From: Anisus vortex
Taxonomy: Eukaryota > Mollusca > Gastropoda > Planorbidae
DNA: 64,000 bases
Assembly: GCA_949126835.1 (NCBI GenBank)
Contig: OX421494.1
Location: forward strand, 20,189,196 to 20,253,195
Direction: 5' to 3'
Position 1 is the first letter of the stretch, and every line of letters begins with the position of its first letter. A model generated the notes under the pieces. It was not told the origin of the DNA. It saw nothing but the letters and a program-made list of their open reading frames with translations, and searched no databases. The position numbers and the translations under genes were made by a program. Shown here one piece after another: positions 23,801 through 35,400 of the stretch.

Positions 23801-25780
23801 ATTTACAAAATAAGATAACAGTAACAGCTTTGTTTGTAAATTATCTAATTTTTTCAGAAACTTGAATGAGAGAATGTTTTGAAAATCATCCAAGAGCCTA
23901 AAGACAACAACATTCATGTCGCAGAATTCTCAACAACAAATACACAATAAAACAAACTCATCATTATTAAATGAAATAACAATGTACCAATTTTTTGGTT
24001 GATGTGTTGATTACTATTTCCTAAAAAATTATTGCATTAATGGTAATATTCTTGTCATAATTAAATTTCAATAATATTGTGTGCTTTCTTCCAACCATTT
24101 CATTTGCAGCAAATTGATTTGCTTCAGGTTAGCTTGTGATGTTCCATTGTTGTTGTTTTTTGTTTTGTTTTATACTGATGTGTCCATGCTGTTGAAAATC
24201 TCACTAAAATTTTAATTTGTTTTTAAGTAATAGACAATGTAATGGTCTTTGATTTAAAAAAAATGGTTAATTAACTAGTTGTATTCAATTTTGACATCCT
24301 TGTTTGAAATGCAGTAAGATTATTTCTATTTAATTTTAATTGACAGAAGTATATTGGTTTCAAGGGTCACAAAAATAGTTTGCAGGTATAACACATTGAT
24401 TTCTGTTGGCTGTGTATTTTTTTAAAGGAAGGGAGGTAAAGCAGTACATGCAGTCCACAATAGTTTGATGATTGTTTGGAAACTAGAGTCATCTTTCTAC
24501 AATCATATTTTATTCTTTTTAATTTTTATACCAAAGACATTGAGGATAAAATAGAGTTACATATTACATTTTTTAAAATTCCACTTCAAAAGAAATTGGA
24601 TTAAATCTTAGACTGTATTTACTATTTAAGGTACAAAACAAACTAAAATTATTTTTTTTATAAGGTTAGTCAGTGTGTAGGCTATTAATTTAACTAGAAA
24701 TGATTAAATATATGTTTACTCTATCTAATGTATACAAAATTCATAACCTTGCATTTATCTTTTGATCTTGAATGCTTTAACAAAAATGTTAATTATTTTT
24801 CAATAATATTTTTGATTCATTAAATTGTTTACCAAACTCAAGATTTAAAAACTCATTTTATCAGCTAGTCTTTTAAAAAATTGTATAAGTATAATAAGTT
24901 TCTTTTATTTGCATTTTTGGCTTTTTAACAAAATTTAGCGCAGGAAATGAAAAATTGTGTTAAAATGAAATTTAACTTCTGTTTTGGTTTTGGGTAAATA
25001 AGTTATAGTAAAGCGTTAGTAAGATATATTTGAAATGTGGTATCAGTATTTTAAAAATTGAATGATTTTCAAATGAATGAAACAAATTAATATCATTTTT
25101 CTAGTGTTACCTTTAAAAAATTTTTTTAATGTTTTCAAAATGTAAGAGTAAAAGTGTATTGTATGCGTGACAAAGATTTTTTTATGTTTGCGAAATTTCC
25201 TTGGATGCTTTTGTACAGTATATCCACTAAACTAATTTGCTAAAAGTGATGCCAAAGCTGGCTTTGGCACTGCATTCAACCAGTGGTTGAGAAAGTGCTT
25301 ATTTGTGAATATTTACTCTTCTAATTGTTTTTTTGTGTTTGTATCTTGGTCCACCTTTTTAATGTGATTATTTTGTATGATATAATTCTGCTAAACTAAC
25401 AATGACATTTTTTGTCTTTAATTGTAATTATAAGTTGTCTTCTGGAGTGATGGTTATAAATACTACTGTTTGCACCTCTTATTGTTTTGTATGATAATCA
25501 ATCAAGGCCATTTTATATTTGATTTATTACTTTGTATTTTTCACATTTTTAAAAACTCACTTAACATTGATGTCAGGATGTTATTTTTAATACATCTGAA
25601 ACAAAACTTGCATCTGATATTCAAACTCTTTGTTGTTATTTTTTAGAGCAAAACAATTAGCCAAAAAAAGGAACCAACAAAAATTTTTTTTAGTTAATTG
25701 CATAATTGAACAGGTTCTTAAGTAATTAAAAAGCCTACTACCGGTAGTAAAATCACATTCAAATACATTTTTTAACAGTG
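20823..25780. other. AT-rich 3'UTR or intergenic stretch
   Basis: Very AT-rich, with many T and A homopolymers and several AATAAA signals (for example 20927 and 23135). Part is probably the 3'UTR of the TMEM200-like gene. No coding exon, RNA gene or clear transposon is visible. Short open frames here lack any recognisable domain. Confidence 0.6.
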
Positions 25781-26129
25781 TAACGAAGCAAAGAGAGCGG
25801 AATGAACTCCTGCTTCAATGAATATAAAGGACCAACTAGATCAGTGCATTAGGAATCTAATAATGACCACACACTAAAAATGAAAATAATTGTAAGTTAA
25901 GAAAAACAGTGAATAAATAATAGGATTCTGACCAAGACTCTTCAAATATATAAATGGCCTACACAGCAGATCATAGAAAACATATCTGTATTCACTAAAT
26001 TCAGTGATACTAAAGTCATCTAAAGAAAGCACAAGATGAGCACGACAAAGCATGAAACATTTGTATTTATATCATTAAAGAAAACTACCTGTTGCAATGC
26101 TCAGATTAACATAAGGACGAATAAACACT

Positions 26130-26320
26130 TTCTGTATCGGTTATGCGAGAACAAATGCATATAAATACTCTTTCTTCCTGGTTGGCATCTGGGCATTTAA
26201 TGGGTTACCTGAAAAAAAAAACAGGAAAACCAGTAACTTGACATCATTTAAAACACTAATAAAAATGCAAGACTATATATAGCCTTGGACCAATAATCTT
26301 CTTTATATATACGTTATATT
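26130..26320 (+). mobile_element. LINE 3'-end fragment (AWNGLPEQ family)
   Basis: Plus-strand sequence GAACAAATGCATATAAATAC with CTCTTTCTTCC, a degraded GGCATCTGGGCATTTAATGG, GGGTTACCTGAA and GACATCATTTAAAAC matches the 45.7-kb copy block by block. It ends near a CCAATAATCTTCTTTATATA tail. Confidence 0.7.
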
Positions 26321-27640
26321 GTTGACCTGCCAAATTGCTGGGAAAGGAGCAAAAGTGTGAATTTTATAGAGTGTGGTGGAGCTAATAGTATTGAGTGGGG
26401 GGGGGGGGGAGGGAGAGAGACAGGTGAACTATTATAAAGCAGTATTAAAAAAAGGGGGGGGGTGCAATTCAACTAATTTCAAATTACTTAACTTTTGAAT
26501 AAGTGGGCTAATTATTCCTGAACGAACGAGGTTTGGGGAAGGGGTCACATATACCAAAGTGGATATTTTACTACTTAATGAATAGCCAATGCAATGGTCT
26601 CAGTAAATCATATCAACTTGTACACGCATGCATGCCTTAGTTATAACGGTTCAAACTTACAACTTTACAGTTTGTTGGAGTTTGTTTTCTATGTTTATAT
26701 TTAAAGATCGATGCAATTTAACGTTTATCTATTTCCAAGCAGATTATGTCAATCACCTAAAATGTTGCTTGGTAGGAAAATTTGAATCAGATGTAAGGAA
26801 AGTGATGTTGGTGTTGGGGTCTCGGGTGGGTGAGGGAGGGGGGTACTTAAAGAACTTTAGGCCTAACTGAAATATATTTAAATGTGTCCAGATGGAAAAG
26901 AAACAGAAAAATACAAATTCAACTAATTTTTGGTCTGCAAATGCTGTATTTTTTCCAATTTATGCACGGTTGTTTTATAAGAAAATTGTGTTAAAATAGG
27001 CCTACAAGCGCCTGCTTCTAATTACCAAACAAAGATCGCTCCACCTGGTAGACCTACTGATAAAAATATTATGTGTTGTGGATATAAAGGAAGATACGCC
27101 TATTTTATTTTAGATTTCAAACTGGGCGAGAAATTATTTTAGCCTTGAAGCAACTGTGCCCCTTTCTGATGAAGCTTATAGTTATATCCCTTGTTTGCTC
27201 AAAGCATCAGCACGGAACTGGATTCTTGTATGATGCACACATTTCAACCAGCCACCAACATTGAGGCTTAACCTATGACAGCGCCTGTAGTTCTGCCGTA
27301 CCACCAACGTGTGTCAATACCTGGCTTCAACATAATAGGCTACAGTAACAACATATGACATATTATTATATTAGAAGCCTACATACAGTAGACTACTATG
27401 TTTTGATACGTCAAAGTTAATCAAACTCAAATTTCAATGAATCAAGTTATTTATTTTATTTATTACAAAAATAAATTATAAGAATTGAATCAAGTTATTT
27501 ATTTTATTTATTAAAAAAATAAATTATAAGAATATAGGCCCTATGCCTGCCTAATCTAATGTCTAATAACTTAATTAGTAGCCTAATGAGTAATGACAGT
27601 CCTATTCATGCAGACACCTTCCCCGTCCAACTTTTTATTT
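26321..27640. other. Intergenic, G-tracts and a short tandem duplication
   Basis: G-rich runs lie near 26395-26465. A roughly 53-bp direct duplication with TTATTTATTTTATTTATTA occupies 27430-27535. No gene is seen. Confidence 0.55.
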
Positions 27641-28312
27641 CTAATAAGTTTACAGACGTTCCTTCTAGATTCTAGATCGTATTAAAAAGTCTCTCAATAA
27701 CCCGGACGAGCCGAAGCTCTTGTGTCCAGGGCGTAACGCTTAGGTTTGAGCATAGCTCTGTCCGAGCTCCAGCCACCACACGACACGCCAAAGGCATGGC
27801 GCCGTGCCTAATTGTAACAGGGAAGGATTCCGCAGGTCAGCGACCGTTCACTGCGGTTCCCCTAGGGATAATTATCATGGTGGCTCGCTCGTATTCCTGC
27901 ATTGTCGCCCGGTAGCACAAATCCTATACTATAGGCACAGGCATCCAGGCACCGGGTGGTTTTCGAGACGGGGTTGCAGCATCCATTGCTACCTCCCCAC
28001 CGACATTCGGTGGCCTCTCGGGAGTGCAATGAACCTCGGACCCACTGCGGGGGCTGTCCTCCATGCGTTCGCCCGCCGGTGTATTTAATGTGAATGTATC
28101 GGCGGTTTACACACTACGCCAGTCTTTGAGGCCCATGGGACCCATGGGTACAGTAGTGCCTTCTAGATAGAAGATTATTATGTCCACTAGTCACTAGGCC
28201 CAAAACTCCTGCAGCGCGACAGGGATCGGTCGGTGGCAGGGATAGAACCCGCGACATGTCAGTTGGTTTTTGGTTGACAGTCCCGTGAACTAACCGCTGA
28301 ACCAGCCGGCTT
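27641..28312 (-). mobile_element. tRNA-derived SINE, family A (copy 2), split by an insertion
   Basis: The minus strand carries a tRNA-like head (GCCGGCTGGTTCAGCGGTTA, box B GGGTTCTATCCC) and the body CTGCAGGAGTTTTGGG at 28169-28312. The tail is cut at CCTTCTAGAT and resumes at 27641-27670. The tail TAATCTTCTATCTAGAAGG is shared with the LINE tail at 45.9 kb. Confidence 0.82.
27671..28158. mobile_element. GC-rich 488-bp insertion inside the SINE
   Basis: A strongly GC-rich block interrupts a SINE and is flanked by the 10-bp direct repeat CCTTCTAGAT (27661-27670, 28159-28168). The TSD length suggests retrotransposition. The sequence is not recognised. An open frame of 94 codons on + shows no domain. 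Confidence 0.65.
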
Positions 28313-29060
28313 CACCTATGACTCCATATTAATCTAGGTGCACACTATTAAAGTTGGTTGACTTGAAATTATTTTTGAAATGGTATTTTATCATTATACC
28401 ATTTCATCTGCTGATTTAGACCTATGCATTGAACACGACAATGATGAAGGTACCGACCGGTAATAACTAAATACTTATATTTATATAGGCTAGTCCCCCC
28501 AAAAAAAGCACTGAGCTATATACATACTGTATAGATTATTTTTTAAAGATGGTATAAAACTTTTCCGTAAGAAGAGCTATTGTTTGCAACTTTTCAAGAA
28601 GAATTTGTTGTTCCACCAGGAAACGAACTTTAGTAATTTGTTTTAATATGATCAACGTTTAATTTCTGTTCTTTTCGGTAACTGTCTTTATTGGATATCT
28701 TACTTATGTTTTATTAGATTACACTGTCAAATTAAAAATCAGTTTTAATTGATGACATCGACATCAACAAAGTTATTCCCGGCGGTATCTCGTCCAAGGC
28801 CAGCCCCTCCTCCTTCAGTCCTTCTCATGGCTTTGGTATTCTATTAGTCATAATGAGAACTGAGTCATATTAACACATTTACCAATTATATACTAGAACA
28901 TACAGGCTGCTCATAGTTTACACATACTTTGAATAAGTTTCTTCTGGCTACTTTTCTTAGTCAATAGTCTATTTCAATAGTATTGACAATACATACTTAG
29001 ATACTACACTGAATGCGACTGATACGCTATTGTCACTATACACTATACAGTGTTATACAC
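28313..29060. other. Intergenic, nothing recognised
   Basis: AT-rich single-copy-looking sequence with no exon signal or element termini. Confidence 0.5.
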
Positions 29061-29214
29061 GGATGAGCGTAGGGCGCAATAGGCCTAATTATAATCTTCT
29101 TCATAGAAGGAGCATTTGTAATATATAAGATAAGATAAATGAGATGAGTATTGAGATGCCCAAATAAATTCCAAATGAACCATCAGAATAGGCCTAGGCC
29201 TAGTTAAAATCTTA

Positions 29215-30890
29215 TCTTATACTTATATACATTACAGACGCTCCTTCTATAGAGAAGATTATTGCGTCCTACGCTTGTCCGTGGTCCGAGTCTAGTCTTG
29301 CATTTTTATTAATGTTTTAAATGATGTTAAGTTACTGGTTTTCCTGGTTTGTTCAGGCAACCTATTCCATGCCCGAATGCCACTCGAGAAGAAAGAGTAC
29401 TTATATGCATTTGTTCTCGCATAGGGGATAAGTCCGGATAAGGAAAGTGTTTTTGTCTTTATCAGAGTTCTGACACAATCTGGAAAAGTCTGGAGTTAAA
29501 AAAACAACAAATCAAGGCCTGGACAACCTTGAATATTGGCATTTCAGCCTAGAAAAATAGCCTGGCAGTCTGGAAATGTATGATAAAAAATGTATTATAA
29601 AAATCAAGGTCAGACAAAAAACGCCAATCCCATTTTTATACGCCATAAACTCCCACTGACCGAGCCTTAGATTATTACCTCATTCACGCCATGTTTTGGT
29701 CACTTAGGGGGAGGAGGCGTGTGGCCATTTTCCAAATACGTGATTGGTTAAATTTGCCAACTAGCTGAAATTTTATAGAAACAATTTTGTATTAAAATAA
29801 CAATAAATTACGGTCTACTTTTTGTTATTATTATGTCCTATGTCATTGTAAATCTGACGATCTTAAGGACACTAATTAAATTACTAAATTCAAATCTTAC
29901 ATAAAATACCAACCAACTTGTAATATTTTAAGGTGATGGTGACTGGGTGGTGTTTGGGAGAAGGGAGGCAATATCAGTAAAACTAGGAGATGGATAGAAA
30001 AAAAGGATGGGGTGGGGGAGGGTGAAGAGGGCTGTCAACTCATTTTATTTATTAACAGACTCTTATAATCTTTATAGGGATGAGGTGTTACAATAAGAAA
30101 TATTGAATTACTTATCATATGGTAATATAGTAAATTTTAACATGTCCCAGTAGCCTGGAATTTGGCTCTTATATAAATATCCTTGAAATAGTCTGGAAAC
30201 AGCCTTGAATTGTTTTTCAGAAAAAATGTGAGAACCCTGCTTTATGTTTATCTTAGCTTTGCAACAGGTTGTTATTGGGTTGTATTTCTAAATTAGAGTT
30301 TTTATGTATTATTACTACTTTACTCTTTGCCCTTCTGTCCTCTAGTGTTTCTAGGTTTAGTGATTTGACTAATGGTGTTACTCTTGTCAATTGGGAATAT
30401 TCCTTAGTTATGAACCTTGCAGCTCTTTTTTGAATATGTTCTAATTTTGTAATGTTTTCTTTAGTTGATGGATCTCATTCAGATCCTGCATATATTCTAT
30501 TATTGGCCTAACTAATGTGAGATAGCATTTTAGTTTTATATTCTTATTACATTTGTAAAAGTTCCTTTTTATGAATCCTAATGTTTTGTGTGATTTTTTA
30601 ATTACTTCATCAATATGAGGGTTCTAAGATAACTTATCATTTATTATTACCCCTAGATACTTAGCATTGTTAGTTTGAGTTAGTTCTTTACCATGAATGA
30701 AGTAGTTTGTTCTTATTTGTTTCTTTTTATTGGATACCCTTATTAGTTGGCATTTTTCTGGGAGAAAAGACATACTCCAGTTTGATTCCCATTTTTGTAG
30801 TTCATCTAGGTCTTTTTGTAAAAGTTCACTATCTTTTCCTGTTTTTATTATTCTATAAATTATGCAATCATCTGCAAAAAATCTTTTTAA
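29215..30890 (-). mobile_element. LINE reverse-transcriptase remnant (interrupted at 29463-30239)
   Basis: The minus-strand translation gives an RT palm motif FFADDCIIYRII at about 30846-30880. RT-type blocks follow: KDLDELQKWESNWSMSFLPE, KYLGVIINDKLS, IQKRAARFITKEYSQLT and a C-terminal FFSSGIRAWNRLPEQ-like block at about 29350-29390. The FADD box identifies a non-LTR (jockey/CR1-like) polymerase. The frame is broken by stops and by a 777-bp insertion, so this is a pseudogenised 3' part. The LINE tail with GGAGCGTCTGTAATGTATA lies at 29215-29270. Confidence 0.85.
29463..30239. mobile_element. TIR element inserted in LINE (6-bp TSD)
   Basis: The left end CAGAGTTCTGACA mirrors the right end TGTGAGAACCCTG. 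CTTTAT is duplicated at 29457-29462 and 30240-30245. The uninterrupted LINE copy near 18.27 kb shows the empty site, which confirms the borders. The element is 777 bp and contains repeated GTCTGGAAA-like motifs. A diverged relative may lie at 41700-42008. Confidence 0.75.
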
Positions 30891-31840
30891 AAAATAGGCC
30901 TAAATTCTAAATTTCTCAAGATAGGCAAAAATGGAGAAATATATCTGCTGATAAGTCCGTTCGCTCCCCCAAACAACCACAATGGTCAAGGGTTTGATGA
31001 TGAAATTCTAAATAAAACTAAATTTAAATTGCATTCAATGCAATTAGCCATGAATTCACCTTTCCCTTAGTCATAGTCCTTAGTTATTATTTGTACAATT
31101 ACACTGAGTAACACTGTGCCTACATTTTAGGTCTAACTGTTCTTTTGTTATGGCTACCAATGACCAATCAATGCTTTATAAATTATAAGTCTGTACCTTA
31201 TGGTAAGGCAGATTAAAAAATATCAGCTATATTACAGTTATTCAATTTTAATTTATATAAAAGCTATTTAAAGTCTGAAAGCCCAGGAATCCAAATATGA
31301 AGTTTAAAAAGTAGAATAATAAAATTATCTAAAAAAACTTTTTGTCATGATTAGTAAAACAGCCTAGGAGTATATAGCAAACAAACATGTATATATAATG
31401 AAACAAGGACCTGACTGAAGTCCACTCTGCCAAATATCCCATTTTCATCAATATTTGCCTCAGAACTTATTTTGTGCTCAAGTACCTTAGAAATAAAGAA
31501 ATTTAAGTTTGCATATAAGTTTTCTCTTTATCTAATGCTATTGTTGTCTTTTCTCTAATGTTATTGTTGTCTGGACATGTAAAGGGTGGGGGGGTTAGAA
31601 GAAATTATCAAGAACATAATCTTAGCATATCACAGTGAAACTCAACTACTAGGTTCTTATTCTGCTAATATTATAGTATGCCAATTACTCGTATTTGGTA
31701 CTTGGTTAATATTGTCTACTCAGTTTAGCCCTTAAACATACTCAAGATATCAGACAATTTAAACCTCACCCTCTCATGAGCTATGTTTTACTGTAAGATA
31801 TTAAAATGTAGGTATACTGCAATTTTATTGATTACAAGCT
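30891..31840. other. Intergenic, AT-rich, nothing recognised
   Basis: No exon, RNA gene or element termini could be supported. Confidence 0.5.
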
Positions 31841-32340
31841 ACATTGCCCGGCGTTGCCCAGGTGAAAAAAAAAAACAGGACTGTATAAGTATAAGGTACA
31901 GATAAAAATTGTATAAACTACAATTAAAAGAAAGCTATATATCTAATATTTAAATTATTATTTTTTTACTGAAGACATTTGGGAAAATAATTTAAAATAA
32001 ATAAATATTGTGATCGGGTAAAAAAAATAGGCAAGTATTTTTATTTAACGAAAATCTAATATGCCCGTAGATTTACAATGTCTTTTGTTTTTAAGAGTTT
32101 GAAAAATAAATTGTCGAAAAAAAGGTATAGTCTAACTGGAGAATTGAACCCAGGTCACCCGCATAGCAGTCCGCTACGTTAACCACTGAGCTAGCAAAGA
32201 TACATGTCCGATGTGAAAAATTATTCGACAGTATATAGGCCTAGGCCTAAATAGGTTAGTGACACAAACTCACATGATTTCAAATTGACCAATGGGGATC
32301 CATTTGCAGACAAACACTCTCTTTTTATATATATATAGAT
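31840..32340 (-). repeat. Dispersed-repeat-like block with tRNA-like head
   Basis: It contains CATTGCCCGGCGTTGCCCAG at the left and a (TA)n run ending at 32338. On the minus strand at 32126-32203 a tRNA-like stretch has TAGCTCAGTGGTTAACG and CTGGGTTCAATTCTCCAG. It looks like a tRNA-derived retroelement, not a functional tRNA, but only one copy is visible here. Confidence 0.45.
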
Positions 32341-32374
32341 AAACCAATACGAAAAAAATTCATTTTATTTTCAG

Positions 32375-32436
32375 GTGTCACAAACATGCAAAAAAAGAAC
32401 CTCTGTTGTCATATTTGAAAGTATTGCTCTCCAGAA
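32375..32436 (+). promoter_or_regulatory. TRAF7 5'UTR segment with a 10-codon uORF
   Basis: After an acceptor-like TTTTCAG at 32374, an upstream ATG at 32386 opens a 10-codon frame ending TGA at 32416-32418. It is in the same frame as the TRAF7 start at 32437. The TGA separates the two and helps fix 32437 as the start. Confidence 0.55.
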
Positions 32437-32476
32437 ATGTCCAGTGCATTTCATCCTATACCTGCACTCAAATATG
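32437..32476 (+). CDS. TRAF7: TRAF7 coding exon 1
   Basis: Starts at ATG after an in-frame TGA 18 nt upstream and encodes [13 protein letters not shown] plus one base. The donor is ATG|GTAATT. Confidence 0.8.
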
Positions 32477-35400
32477 GTAATTTTAACATTTTATATTTTA
32501 TTTTTTTATATACATCCGACAGTCACTTCTCTTACTGCATAAACTTTTAAATTTAATTTCATCATAGGCTTTATTTCCTTGTATCCTCAATTGTGAAGGA
32601 GTGACCATTTTAAAAATAAATTGTTCATCTTAACCATTATAGTGTAGGAGAAGAAATCATTTACAAAACTTTGTTCATAATTTTATGTCTGTAGTACAAA
32701 ACTTTTCATAAAACTGATTTTCTTGTGTGATTTTATGCTGTATTTTTCATAGTCCATTTCAACTATTTGTTATTGTTTGAAAAATGTTAATGTTCATCCG
32801 TGGATTGTTTTGTCTACTCCAACAGCTGATGAGGAAGATGGCATGTTTGTTGAGTCTGACAGCAACCACTCAGTTAATGTAGAAATGCTAGACCAGCAGG
32901 AGGTATGTATCTGACTTGATAAGTTACTTGTGTAGAATAAATAAAGTAGAAATCCTTTTTCAGACCTGTAGGGATGACTGAAGTTGAGCTCATTGGCACT
33001 AATACGCATTGGCCATTGGTTCAGTCAGCATAAAGGCTTGCTACATTTACTTCTACATATGAATGTGATGCACCAACCAAATCCATAAGTGATTAGTGAA
33101 GGAATATGATTGGTCTGAGGAGGTTTTGATCCTTTGACTCATAGTTTAGAAAACTACTAAACCACCTCACTATATCTACATTATTTATTGAAAGGATTCT
33201 ATAAACATCCTCTCCCTTACTTTCCTCTTAAAATATATATTCTTTTTTAAAGTTAATGCTTTTATTTTAATTAGGAATGTTAAACGATAATAGTAAATTC
33301 ATTTATTAGTTTCAAAGGCAATAACTGATATTCTTATTTTTAATTCTTTTCATAGAGTAACATTCTTTTAATACTAGTAGATGTTAAAACAATCATGCTA
33401 GATTTGCATTACCTGAATCATCCAATACTTTGTAAATACCAATTAGACAGAATGTCTTTATACGTCAGGGTTATTGCTTCCAATGCTATAATATGGAGAA
33501 GATCATTTTAAATTTCCAGGCCTATAATATCACAGTTGGAGAATGTTTCCTTGGATCTGTATTTTGGTATGAAGGTGGAAAGAGATAAAATCATATAATC
33601 AGTTTTGGAAAAAACTATATTAACAGTCAGCCCTAATTTCAAAAAGGCTTTTAAAAATATATATTTCTTTCTTTTGTCACTTATAATTCTAAAATTGTGA
33701 ATATATTGACCACTTACAAAAGCCTGAATATAATGAACACACTTACAAAAGCCTGAATATAATGACCACTTACAAAAGCCTGAATATAATGAACACACTT
33801 ACAAAAGAAATTAGTTGAAAACATACATGGATTTGTTTATTGTTGACTGATTCATGGACCAACTAAAAAAATATAGATTGCAACTGTTTGATTATAAATC
33901 ATGTCTGCTTTATGACTGTGTTTTTGTTAATTTTTTAAAATAAAAATGTTATTTTTTTGTTTGCTTTGCCTTGTAGGTCATGAACTGTTACTTGTCTCCG
34001 AGTCAGAATAAGATGGTACGGAAAAACTCCAACCGCTCCATTAGATCTTTACAAGAAGAAGATGTAAGTTTTTATTTCCTTTTGAATTCATCTATAATAT
34101 TATAAGCAGAGGGAAATCTTGCTGTATCAAGAAAAATAACTTATTTGAAAGAACACATAAAACATACACATTCTTTGTATCTACATTTACTATTGTATTA
34201 TTATCTATTTTAACTCACCAAAACGACCCTTATGAAAGAAAAAAAAACCTTCATGATCAAATTTACAGAAGTTGTCTTGTTTGAATTGGATTTTTATATT
34301 CAGTTACTATCAATTTGAAAAAAAAAATGTTTCTGAAGTGTTTTTAAAATGTAATATATTATGACAATGACTAAAGATGGTAAATATATTTTTTTCCAGG
34401 ATGTCATTGTCTTTGTGGACAGCCCAAATAAAAAGCTGTTCTGTCGACTCTGTGATAAAGTTTTTAAAGATCCAGTTATAGTTAGCTGTGGAGTAAGATA
34501 AAATCTATTTTATAGTGACAATTTTTTGTTCATATTTTTTTAATAACAAGTTATATCTGATATTGCATTTTTAATTCAGTAGTACATATTTATATAACTC
34601 AATTATTTCTCTGTGTAGGAACGTCCTTAACATTTAAATGAATAGGTAATATAGATCAGTAAAATACTTATCCCTTTATTGTTAGCTTTGTTAGATATTA
34701 GTCGATATACTATCCCCCCCCCCCCCCCCACTCGACTCGCAGTTCCATTAAACAAAAAAAGTAACATGAGACATCAGGGTTGGTGGCTGGGATATGTATC
34801 AGTATATAAGAGGATTCTCTAAGTTTCCATCGTCTTCTCTCTTCATTTAAAAAACTTACGAGCCTGACTAATTAAGTCATTTCTCCATAACTTTCTGGCT
34901 CATACAGTTCAAATATATTGATCATTGAATACAAAATTGCACTTAAGCTTTGGGCCTACCTAGAAAACCTTGGTTTTATTCTGAAAACAGTCTTGTCATC
35001 ATGTATTTATTCAAATCCTGGTTCGTCATAGATCTGTGAAAATTTAAAACAAACAACCGTAACTAATTTTCAGAGGCTTAACACCAGATAGATAGCTAGA
35101 TAATATAATAAATATTATTTGTGACCCATTGAGCCAAAACTCAAAAACAATACCTTTAAATGGTTAAAAAGTCATGTTTTACAACTTTATTTTATTCTGT
35201 TTTAGCAACAGCTTTGAAAATATTTTTAGCCATGCCTTAAATTGTTTTTATACATAAAGAATAGACATTTGGTGATGTTTCTTATTTGTCAATAACTATT
35301 TCTAATATTTTTTATTAGCATACATACTGCAAAGCATGTGTATCAGCGAGATCTGATGGTAAGTCACATCTGTACATCTGTTGTAAGATAGAATTCTTTA

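Noticed and set aside
27804..28088. 94-codon + frame in the GC-rich insertion
   Set aside because: No domain, and GC-rich DNA opens frames by chance; kept only as part of the insertion.
32126..32203. Possible functional tRNA on the minus strand
   Set aside because: A and B boxes are present, but the acceptor stem does not pair well and it lies inside a dispersed-repeat-like block; more likely a retroelement head.
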